Assembly: GCA_014084085.1 (NCBI GenBank)
Contig: NPFB01000204.1
Span: forward strand, 1-12,653
Direction of reading: 5' to 3'
Length of the DNA: 12,653 bases
DNA from: Hondaea fermentalgiana
Taxonomy: Eukaryota; Sar; Bigyra; Thraustochytrida; Thraustochytriidae
This document shows, piece after piece, positions 1-6,618 of the stretch. The notes beneath the pieces are model-generated. The model worked only from the letters and a program-made list of their open reading frames with translations, made no database searches and was not told where the DNA came from. A program made the position numbers and the translations under genes. Numbering within the stretch: the stretch's first letter is position 1; the number at the start of each line of letters is the position of its first letter.

Positions 1-23
1 GCTGCTCCGCGAGGCGCCCCGTC

Positions 24-40
24 GCGCTGCGCTGCGCTGC
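24..40. repeat. GCGCT pentamer tandem repeat
   Basis: Three perfect GCGCT units are followed by a partial GC. It is a short simple repeat in CpG-rich DNA upstream of the CEP44-like gene. No function is implied. Confidence 0.7.
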
Positions 41-126
41 TCCGCGCTCCGCGTGGCTCGCGGTCGCGCGCGAGGGAGAAGGCTGCGGCGAGAAGGAAAA
101 GAGGCCGCGTTCGTTCGTTACAGCAG

Positions 127-166
127 CGCACGCACGCACGCACGCACGCAAGCAAGCACGCAAGCA
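127..166. repeat. CGCA/GCAA tetranucleotide microsatellite
   Basis: About 40 bases consist of CGCA units grading into GCAA/GCAC units. The tract lies about 65 bases before the CEP44-like start codon and so probably in its 5' leader or proximal promoter. Length variation between strains is expected for such tracts. Confidence 0.75.
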
Positions 167-231
167 CCCCGTCGCAACGTCGGCGCCGTTGCGGACCCCG
201 AGATCTCGGCCGAGAGCGCCAAGGAAGGAAG

Positions 232-3045
232 ATGGCACACGCTGCGGCCATGACGGGCGACCTTCGGAACAACCTGGAAAAGCTACGCTCGGAGCTGCGT
301 GGTACTTGTGTCAAGGACGAAGACGTTGACCTCGAGGCTGTTGCCCGAGGCGAGCCCACGGGCTTTCTCCCTCTGCTGCACAAGGTTCTTCTCGACGACT
401 CGCTCCACTTAGCAAGGTACCTTTCCGAGAGGGGTTACCAGCTGTATCCTATCCAGGATCGACCCTTTTTGGAGGGAGTCTTTCGCGTCGTGCGCAATGA
501 ATTCAGTTACCGGCCTTCACTCACGCTGGAGCAGTTCCTCTCCTCGGGCTTTGCGGAGCGGAAAATCATTTTTGTTTGCGACGTGGTCAAGCTCTGTCGT
601 CGCAAAGCCGATGAGCTCGTACGTTTGCAAAAGGCAGCGGGTAATTCACGAACCCCTCCCAGTGCTTCGAGTGAGACCTCCTCGCCTGCTGCAGCAAGTA
701 TCAATGCCAACGTCAATGGCACTGCCAAGTCCTCTTCCTCCTCCGCCACGGCCAATGGCGTGGACCGAGGCGGCCTTCGTAACGATCGGCTTGACGAGGC
801 TGATCATAGGCCTCTCGTCAAGGCCATTCGAAGCAGGGATGATGACGATGAGGGAGAGGTTGAGATCGAGGAAGACGCCGATTTTGCTTCCTCCTTAGGT
901 TCTGTACCACCAGATGCCGTGGGGCGATCCCTTCGTCAACGCCGTGCCGTGCCCATCATTGCAAAGCCAACGCGCAAAACAGCAGTGCGGTCCTCGGGCG
1001 AAGCGCGAGCAACACGCAGGCAACAACAAAACGGCATGGCTGAAGCCAATCACACTGGCGCGTATCATCGATCTGATGCAGCGCATGAACCTTCCAAGAA
1101 CGGGAGCAGCAACGGCGTAGGGCGGACGCCCCATACTACTGCTTTACAGCATCATCATCATCAACAACAACAACAACAACAGCAACATCAAGTTGCCAAC
1201 CATCACCATCATGTTCATTCGCAACCCCATCCGCACCCCGGCGCGGCGGCCTCATCGCACGCGCCATTTTTTTCATCCCATACGGCGCAAGCGCATGCTG
1301 CGCTCACACCAGGACAAATATCTTCAAGCAATGGCGCCAAAGAGGCCACGAGCGGGGGCTCGTGGCGCTCGAAACGGACGCTCACGCTGCAAACCGGAGG
1401 GGACGGTAGTAGCAACGGCACCACGCCCGCAAATGGAAACGGCCCAGAAGAACTCAAGAGTCCTACCTCCAGCTCTGGTCCAGTGTCCCCAGTGTCCATC
1501 ACATCGGCTGCTTCTGCGCCTGCCGTCTTTCGCCAGGCACCCATACGGGTCAAAGCTGACATGCGGGGCCATCTGCACCCACACACGCATCAGTTCCAGC
1601 ATCATTTGCAAACACATGCAAGTAGCCAGGGCTCGTCGTCCGCGACCGGAGACGGCGATGCGTTGGGGGATCATCCTCATGCTGGGAACCCACCTTATTT
1701 GAACGTGAACAACGCTGCGCGTGGTCTGGAGTGTTGGGTGAGCTCACCGCCCCAGCTTTTGGACCGCCCAAAACGCAAGGAAGCCCTCGCGGCCCAACTC
1801 AACAAGCCGCATACCTCGCCGCGCATCCACCACGGCAGTCGGGGATCCTCGCCTTCAAGCATGCACCGCACCAACAGCGTAGGCAGCCTTTCAGCGGGAT
1901 CAAAGCGCGGCGGCAGTGTCGCGGCGGCTGCGGCGATGATGGCGCGCCCCAAGTCCGGACAAAGCAGTCCTGTATCTGCCACCAAGGTAGCACCGATGTC
2001 GGCTGCCTTCGGAACTCGCGGCCGCGCTGCCTCGAGCCAAGGCTCCGCAAGCCCTCATCAGCTTGGCGCCACTCTGGCCGCCGGTTCGCGCTCCGGTCGC
2101 TCTTTCTCTCCGGCCAAGGATCGCTCTGGGGGCGGCAACATTGCGCGCAAATTAAAACTCCCTTCCGGGTCGAGTGCTAACGGGGCGGCCTCGTCACAAA
2201 TTTCAACGCCCAGCTCCCAACAAAGTGGTCGACCTGCTGGTTTTCCTCGCGCCGTGGACGCCGCGCCCGCATCCGTCGCTGTGCAATCAGCACGCACAAC
2301 GATACCCGAGCCGAATCACGAGCAAGACCAGCTGCACCAGCACAGCCAAGCGCACGCTCCACAGCAAAGTGAGCCCAAGCAAGACCAAATGGCTGCCGCC
2401 ATGTCGACGCAAGCAGGACAACCTGACCTGAGCATGCTCGTGACGCAAATGAATAAGATTGCAATGGCCTTTGAAAGCGTGGCGCACATTCCAGAGCGTT
2501 TCGACGCCATGGAAAAGCGCATCAACACGGCCCTGCAGACCATGGACCGGCGCATCTCCGAGATCGACTCACGCGTGCGGCAGCAAGTTGAAGACTCATC
2601 GTCAAATGGTGCTTCCTCTATTGCGAGCGCGTCGTCTCAGTCTCTTTCGGCCGTGCCTCAGCATCACAGACTCATGTCCGAGCCTTCTGCTGCCACCACG
2701 GTGGAGTCCCTCGAGTCAGAATTGGGTCATTCTGTCACCTCGCGAGAAGCGAGAGGTACGCGTCATGCGACCTTGAATCACACTGCCTCAGCTGCACGCG
2801 GATCGACCTCGAATGGGCCGGTCTCTGCACCGAGGGTACTTTCTTCAGCGTCGGGTTCTGGCAGGTCTGGAGCACGTGGGACTGCTTCGCATGCGCGATC
2901 CAGTGCCTCGCAAAGCCGCAGTCCCGCGACATCGTCCTCGGCGGACGCTGTGTCGCGCGCCACCGAAGGTATCGACGACTTTATCAAGGTCATCGAGGAG
3001 CGTTTCCGTGAAACAGAAACAGTCTTGGCGGAGTCCGAAAATTGA
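232..3045 (+). CDS. CEP44-domain centriolar/centrosomal protein
   Basis: This 937-residue protein is recognised by its N-terminus. Residues about 9-135 match the CEP44 domain, with LEKLRSELR, VDLEAVARGEPTGFLPLL, an FLEGVFRVVRNEFSYRPSLT segment and QFLSSGFAERKI. In animals CEP44 binds microtubules in the proximal centriole lumen and is needed for centriole-to-centrosome conversion. The rest is low complexity: an acidic patch (202-217), a His/Gln tract (305-336), a second His-rich stretch (447-461) and long S/T/P/G-rich disorder with many SP sites. A probable coiled coil lies at about 730-787 and a charged helix at about 911-935. Human CEP44 has about 390 residues, so this homologue is more than twice as long. 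The ATG at 232 is the first in the window and has A at -3 and G at +4; Met7 is an alternative start. There are no in-frame breaks, so I read it as single-exon. The family call is strong; the function of the tail is unknown. Confidence 0.85.
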   Translation: MAHAAAMTGDLRNNLEKLRSELRGTCVKDEDVDLEAVARGEPTGFLPLLHKVLLDDSLHLARYLSERGYQLYPIQDRPFLEGVFRVVRNEFSYRPSLTLEQFLSSGFAERKIIFVCDVVKLCRRKADELVRLQKAAGNSRTPPSASSETSSPAAASINANVNGTAKSSSSSATANGVDRGGLRNDRLDEADHRPLVKAIRSRDDDDEGEVEIEEDADFASSLGSVPPDAVGRSLRQRRAVPIIAKPTRKTAVRSSGEARATRRQQQNGMAEANHTGAYHRSDAAHEPSKNGSSNGVGRTPHTTALQHHHHQQQQQQQQHQVANHHHHVHSQPHPHPGAAASSHAPFFSSHTAQAHAALTPGQISSSNGAKEATSGGSWRSKRTLTLQTGGDGSSNGTTPANGNGPEELKSPTSSSGPVSPVSITSAASAPAVFRQAPIRVKADMRGHLHPHTHQFQHHLQTHASSQGSSSATGDGDALGDHPHAGNPPYLNVNNAARGLECWVSSPPQLLDRPKRKEALAAQLNKPHTSPRIHHGSRGSSPSSMHRTNSVGSLSAGSKRGGSVAAAAAMMARPKSGQSSPVSATKVAPMSAAFGTRGRAASSQGSASPHQLGATLAAGSRSGRSFSPAKDRSGGGNIARKLKLPSGSSANGAASSQISTPSSQQSGRPAGFPRAVDAAPASVAVQSARTTIPEPNHEQDQLHQHSQAHAPQQSEPKQDQMAAAMSTQAGQPDLSMLVTQMNKIAMAFESVAHIPERFDAMEKRINTALQTMDRRISEIDSRVRQQVEDSSSNGASSIASASSQSLSAVPQHHRLMSEPSAATTVESLESELGHSVTSREARGTRHATLNHTASAARGSTSNGPVSAPRVLSSASGSGRSGARGTASHARSSASQSRSPATSSSADAVSRATEGIDDFIKVIEERFRETETVLAESEN
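1147..1239. repeat. CAT/CAA repeat coding a His/Gln tract
   Basis: Within the CEP44-like gene, runs of CAT then CAA/CAG codons encode four His, eight Gln, another four-His run and alternating H/P residues (about residues 306-336). The in-frame trinucleotide purity makes it prone to slippage and length polymorphism. Confidence 0.8.
2419..2592 (+). other. predicted coiled coil of the CEP44-like protein
   Basis: Residues about 730-787 are the only clearly helical, heptad-like segment in the long tail (for example ERFDAMEKRI and TMDRRISEIDSRV). Charged residues alternate with hydrophobic I/M/L/V at spacings of three and four. It could mediate dimerisation. The call is by eye, without a coiled-coil score. 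Confidence 0.55.
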
Positions 3046-3093
3046 CGTCGCGTCTCACACCAGCACGATCATCAATTTTACCACACACACCCT

Positions 3094-3110
3094 CCCCCCC
3101 CCAAAAAAAA
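3094..3110. repeat. C9A8 homopolymer junction
   Basis: Nine C are followed directly by eight A, just after the CEP44-like stop codon and probably in its 3' UTR. Such junctions are prone to sequencing and replication slippage. Confidence 0.8.
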
Positions 3111-3250
3111 GAAGGGAAAAGTACCAGATGTTGCACGCAAGTATGTGTCAAACGTGGGTGAAAGGGGTATCACCTACGTGTCAAGCACTCTCGGCAACGC
3201 AAGCCGCGTCTCGAAGCATTGCGAAACTCAATCACTTCAGCAGCAAAATA

Positions 3251-3263
3251 GGGGGGGTGGGGG
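3251..3263 (+). repeat. G7TG5 run
   Basis: A G run broken by one T lies in the convergent spacer. It is G-rich on the plus strand. It is too short to call a quadruplex by itself. Confidence 0.6.
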
Positions 3264-3467
3264 TTGGCGCAAAAGCCCTGACACTTTTTTCTCGTCTCTC
3301 GTTCTTCTTTTCCTTTCTTGCATAGTAGATCAATGAAGACAGAAGCGAAGAAAAGGGGCCCCGGGGCGAGCCAAAAGGAATTTCTTTTGTTTTCAAATCA
3401 ACGATTTCATTTCATCTCACATCATCTCATTGCATGACATTCTCTTCCTTCGTCCCTCCGTGCTCGC

Positions 3468-6146
3468 CTAGTGCGGCTGATTTTCCTCATCAATCATATC
3501 TTCCATTGCCTCCAGGAGCTTCGACTCACGATTCTCAACCAAGAGCAATTGCGTGCCCAGCTTCTCCAATGCTGTGCGCAACGAAGCTTGATGCGGTGCC
3601 ATAAAGGCTGCTTGCCGGCTTACCAGCCCATCGAGCCGGCGCAAGAGAACCTGTACCCCGCGAGAGATTCCCGTTCCATACGGATACGCCTGCGGATCTT
3701 GCTGGCGCGTATCAAGCCTTTGCAGCACAGCGCGCCTCTCGTCTTCATTCGCAATGCGCGAAAGAAATTTTCGTATGGCAATGGTTTCATCTGACTGCCT
3801 GACGCGGGAAGCCTCGAGCTCATCTCGCATCGCAGAAAGAGCAGCTCGCTCCGCCTCCGCATCTCTGACTCCAGACTCGAGATCATTCTTACGTTCGCGA
3901 CGTGTGTTCAGTTCGTTCTCAATCTCGCGCATGCGCTCATCGAGCTGTTTCTCCTGCTTACGCAAACTGTCCATGAAGCGTTGTCTCGAGTCGAATTGCG
4001 GCACGCGCCTGCGCAATGGCTCGAGAGCTTGGTCCAAGCCTCGGATTTCGGACTTTAGCGAACGCGCAAAATCTCGGGCTACATTGACGACAACAGCCCC
4101 ACGCTCGGACTCGAGCAAAACGAAGTCGGTGCGTTCTCGTGCGGCCTCGACACGTGACAAGCTTTGTCGTGCCCATTCGAGGTCATCTTCGAAGAGCCCC
4201 ATGATTGAGCCAACACGCGACTTCTCGCGCATGTCGCGCGCCCATGCACGTAGCTGCGCATTTTCGCGCTCGATCTGCTGCTTTTCCGCAAGCTTTTTCC
4301 TTGTCATGCGGGCCTGTTCCGCTTCGATGGCCTCAATTTCCTCTTGCAGTTGCCTTGCCTCGGCTTGCTCCTCGTTTGTCATCAAGTCGACAAGCGTGAC
4401 TTCAAGATGGTCCTCATGGTATGCTTTTGCTACGTTCGCGGCGTGGTGCAGGTTTTCAAGGACAGCCTGGCGCATTCGAGTTGGAGTTGAGGATTTCTTC
4501 TCCAGTGCCAGCTCCCGAAGTGCCTCCCCAACGCGGCCCGTCCCCCTATCGTCTCGAGGATCATGGTCTTCAAACTCCAGATCCCCGGGCCCGGAGGTGG
4601 CAGTGTCTTCATCTGTTTCGTCGTGTACGTTTGCATGGTCGCTGTCTTTTTCTCTCCCGATGTCACCATCTTCATGTCTTGCGGCAGAAATTTTTGTCGC
4701 TATTTGCTCCCGCGCGCGTGACAAGGGGTCATCGCCGGGGCCGGTAGCTTCTGCTCCGATACGGGTCGCGACCTCGGCGAATGGAACAAATCGTATCGGA
4801 AACAGCGCATTCGAGTCTCCGGTTTCCCGCATGCACGCAGAGTTGACAAGGCTGGCACACGTGGCCACACGCATTGTGGCCACATTGGCCTTGTAGTCAT
4901 CCAAGGAATCTGTCAGTGTTGCCAGACAAAAGCATTTGCTGTTTGTGGCGAGGAGACGGGCAAGCGTACGAGTGAGCGGCGAGTCCCGCGCCGCGCTGAG
5001 ATTTCCTGAGCTTGCACGTAATATCTCGAGGTGGGAAAGCTCGCTGAGTAGACGTTCGCACCCAAGCAAATGTCGATTGAGCTTAGCATGACGGCGCTGA
5101 CCTTCCTGACTTTTGGGTTTGGGTCGTGAATGGCCTGCCAAATCTACAAAATGGCCCACCGAAAGTGTTTTCGAATCGTGCTGTGCGATGGCCACGCGAA
5201 CAAAAGCATGAGACCTATTCCGCAAAGCTTTCAGCGTGTCATGGCGATCGTGCGATCTCTCTGTCCAATTTTGGCTCGAACACCGTGCGGCCTCCAAAAT
5301 TTGAGACGCTTCGCCTAGGTTCCGACATGAGACGCCCACAAAATCGTCCTTGCGCGAACGCGAAGGATCCTGAGCATGCGACGCCAAGAGATCAACGATC
5401 TTGCCTTGAGCTGATATTTCCCAGCACGAAAGACTAACTGAAGTTGCGTTGTCGCGATCAAGCCCGACATTTGCAAAAATGAGCTTGAGTGACTGCCATA
5501 GCACCGAGTCCCGTGCACTTGAGTCGGGCAGGGGGGCGTCTGGCATCATCAAAGGCTCACGAAGCGATCTGGACCCCAGCAAGGTGTGTGTCTTGCCTGC
5601 GCCGGACTTGCCCCAGCTAAAGACGGTCGTGTTGAAGCCCTTGAGCAGCCATGCGTTGACAATGTTCTCGGCAAGCGGTTGACTGACATCCGTGTCGCTC
5701 GCAAGTCGTGAAAAACCGGCACTGCATCGGAATTTCTGCAGCTTGCGCGAGTCAGGTTGCCGAAGAACCACGTCGCGACCGCCTTCGACCCAAACATGCG
5801 CTCTCTCATGCTCGCCATCTTGGGCGCCACGGGCTGCAGCGAGACGGAGCACGTCGACATCGACATCGCCCCTCCGCGCAAGATCGTCGAGGAGCCTTTC
5901 CGATTTCCGCAATTGCTCCATGCCCCGCGTGCTCGCCCTCGCCGCGCCTTGGCCGCCGCCCGCCTTTATTTGCGCCGCTGTTGTGGCATGCGTCCCGCGC
6001 ACGCGGACATAGATTTCCAAGGGCGCCACGCGAGCAGCGCTGTCCTGGGACCCGCCGAGTTCCTCGAGCCGCGCCGCGAGGCCCAGGAGGCCCTCCGGCA
6101 GCGCCGCGAACCCAAAGTCTCTCGCGTGCCCGGCCGCGGTCTCCAT
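3468..6146 (-). CDS. Divergent kinesin-like protein with degenerate switch motifs
   Basis: This 892-residue protein has a kinesin motor domain (about 43-437) at its N-terminus. Matches are the first strand YVRVR (46-50), the P-loop GKSGAGKT (179-186), the switch I remnant NRSHAF (310-315), switch II DLAG (335-338), the helix LNRHLLGCERLLSEL (356-370), RDSPLTR (387-393) and the closing segment DDYKANVATMR (416-426). Kinesins normally move along or remodel microtubules using ATP. Here SSRSH reads RNRSH, DLAGSE reads DLAGHS and RxRP reads RVRG, so ATP hydrolysis may be impaired. Residues 51-118 form an unusually long loop, either an insertion or possibly an unrecognised intron. An acidic disordered linker (465-545) precedes long coiled coils (about 595-785) and a helical tail. 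The start has ACC before ATG and G after it, with no further upstream ATG for more than 300 bases. The subfamily cannot be assigned. It is convergent with the CEP44-like gene. Confidence 0.87.
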   Translation of the reverse strand: METAAGHARDFGFAALPEGLLGLAARLEELGGSQDSAARVAPLEIYVRVRGTHATTAAQIKAGGGQGAARASTRGMEQLRKSERLLDDLARRGDVDVDVLRLAAARGAQDGEHERAHVWVEGGRDVVLRQPDSRKLQKFRCSAGFSRLASDTDVSQPLAENIVNAWLLKGFNTTVFSWGKSGAGKTHTLLGSRSLREPLMMPDAPLPDSSARDSVLWQSLKLIFANVGLDRDNATSVSLSCWEISAQGKIVDLLASHAQDPSRSRKDDFVGVSCRNLGEASQILEAARCSSQNWTERSHDRHDTLKALRNRSHAFVRVAIAQHDSKTLSVGHFVDLAGHSRPKPKSQEGQRRHAKLNRHLLGCERLLSELSHLEILRASSGNLSAARDSPLTRTLARLLATNSKCFCLATLTDSLDDYKANVATMRVATCASLVNSACMRETGDSNALFPIRFVPFAEVATRIGAEATGPGDDPLSRAREQIATKISAARHEDGDIGREKDSDHANVHDETDEDTATSGPGDLEFEDHDPRDDRGTGRVGEALRELALEKKSSTPTRMRQAVLENLHHAANVAKAYHEDHLEVTLVDLMTNEEQAEARQLQEEIEAIEAEQARMTRKKLAEKQQIERENAQLRAWARDMREKSRVGSIMGLFEDDLEWARQSLSRVEAARERTDFVLLESERGAVVVNVARDFARSLKSEIRGLDQALEPLRRRVPQFDSRQRFMDSLRKQEKQLDERMREIENELNTRRERKNDLESGVRDAEAERAALSAMRDELEASRVRQSDETIAIRKFLSRIANEDERRAVLQRLDTRQQDPQAYPYGTGISRGVQVLLRRLDGLVSRQAAFMAPHQASLRTALEKLGTQLLLVENRESKLLEAMEDMIDEENQPH
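5127..5144 (-). other. Degenerate switch II of the kinesin-like protein
   Basis: The codons for residues 335-340 read DLAGHS where kinesins carry DLAGSE. The Asp and Gly are kept. The Glu that pairs with the switch I Arg in active kinesins is missing. Confidence 0.8.
5208..5231 (-). other. Degenerate switch I of the kinesin-like protein
   Basis: The codons for residues 306-313 read KALRNRSH where kinesins carry NxxSSRSH. The Arg, Ser and His at the end are kept. The Asn and both preceding Ser, which surround the magnesium and gamma-phosphate, are replaced. Confidence 0.75.
5589..5612 (-). other. Kinesin P-loop (Walker A), intact
   Basis: These eight codons encode GKSGAGKT, the phosphate-binding loop, with the essential Lys185 and Thr186. 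Most kinesins have GQTGxGKT, so Lys and Ser replace Gln and Thr at positions two and three, while the invariant GxxxxGKT pattern is kept. Confidence 0.9.
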
Positions 6147-6618
6147 GGTCGCTGGTGCGCCCCGGCGAGCCCAGGCCGCGTGCCCAAGCGGGTGTCTCGC
6201 CTCGCCTCGCCTCGCCTCGCCTCGCCTTGATCAGGGTCTGTGCTCTTTCCGTCGTTGTCTTTCCTCGTCCAAACCCGTTACAGTTTTTTTGATCGTGACG
6301 GGCCGCGACCGTCGGGTGGCCTCTTTCTGTGCCAGGAGTGACAGCCGTGCCGGGATTTTCCTTCAGCTTGCAGTTGTTTGGGTGCGCACAAGTCTATGAA
6401 GTCGAAATTCGCGGGCCTCGGAGTGATTGTCGGTCGGCCTTGTGGGAGGGGGGAAGAAGAAGGAGAATAAGCAAAACAAACTTCTACGTTTTATCATCAT
6501 ATCAAATCTTGATCAAATCATGAATCAAATGTATGCAAAAGGTGCGTGTATAGGTGTGCGTGAGGGGATTATAAAATTGAAAGAGATGGAAGCCACCACA
6601 GGAAAGCGAGCGACCCGT
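6147..6618. promoter_or_regulatory. Kinesin 5' flank and poly(A) polymerase 3' flank
   Basis: This 472-base gap separates two genes on the minus strand. Its right part should hold the 3' UTR of the poly(A) polymerase gene and its left part the promoter and leader of the kinesin gene. For about 340 bases upstream of the kinesin start the minus strand has no ATG, as expected for a leader. It contains the CTCGC repeat at 6196-6225. The part around 6460-6600 is richer in A/T. No AATAAA on the minus strand and no clear TATA box were found. Confidence 0.5.
6196..6225. repeat. CTCGC pentamer, six perfect copies
   Basis: Six tandem CTCGC units (GCGAG on the coding strand) lie about 50-80 bases before the kinesin start codon, probably in its leader. 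The array is perfect and therefore likely to vary in length. Confidence 0.9.

Larger units (their letters stand above)
1..231 (+). promoter_or_regulatory. 5' flank and probable leader of the CEP44-like gene
   Basis: This CpG-rich stretch leads into the first gene. It contains no ATG on the plus strand, so the ATG at 232 is the first one a scanning ribosome would meet. It carries a GCGCT tandem repeat near its left edge and a CGCA/GCAA tract at 127-166. I see no TATA box. The transcription start cannot be placed from sequence alone, and the window edge may cut the promoter. Calling it a leader is inference from position and ATG depletion. Confidence 0.5.
3046..3467. other. Convergent 3' spacer, no gene seen
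   Basis: This 422-base gap lies between two genes that face each other, so it should hold both 3' UTRs. Both strands are interrupted by stops and I see no gene. It contains a C9A8 junction (3094-3110), a G7TG5 run (3251-3263), a pyrimidine-rich tract around 3286-3320 and the palindromic G/C block GGGGCCCCGGGG (3355-3366). No canonical AATAAA was found on either strand, so polyadenylation sites cannot be assigned. Confidence 0.6.

Noticed and set aside
53..253. 66-codon ORF overlapping the CEP44-like start
   Set aside because: It starts with GTG, is Arg/Ala-rich from CpG sequence and overlaps the real gene in another frame.
1193..1702. 169-codon ORF in the second frame of the CEP44-like gene
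   Set aside because: It is a shadow of the low-complexity His/Ser/Pro region and has no domain.
3046..3467. Canonical AATAAA polyadenylation signals in the convergent spacer
   Set aside because: None was found on either strand by eye. Many protists do not use this hexamer, so no terminator is annotated.
3754..4896. 380-codon plus-strand ORF antisense to the kinesin coiled coil
   Set aside because: The product is Ser/Arg-rich with no recognisable domain and mirrors the E/R/A-rich codons of the opposite strand. The kinesin frame has clear family motifs, so this is a shadow.
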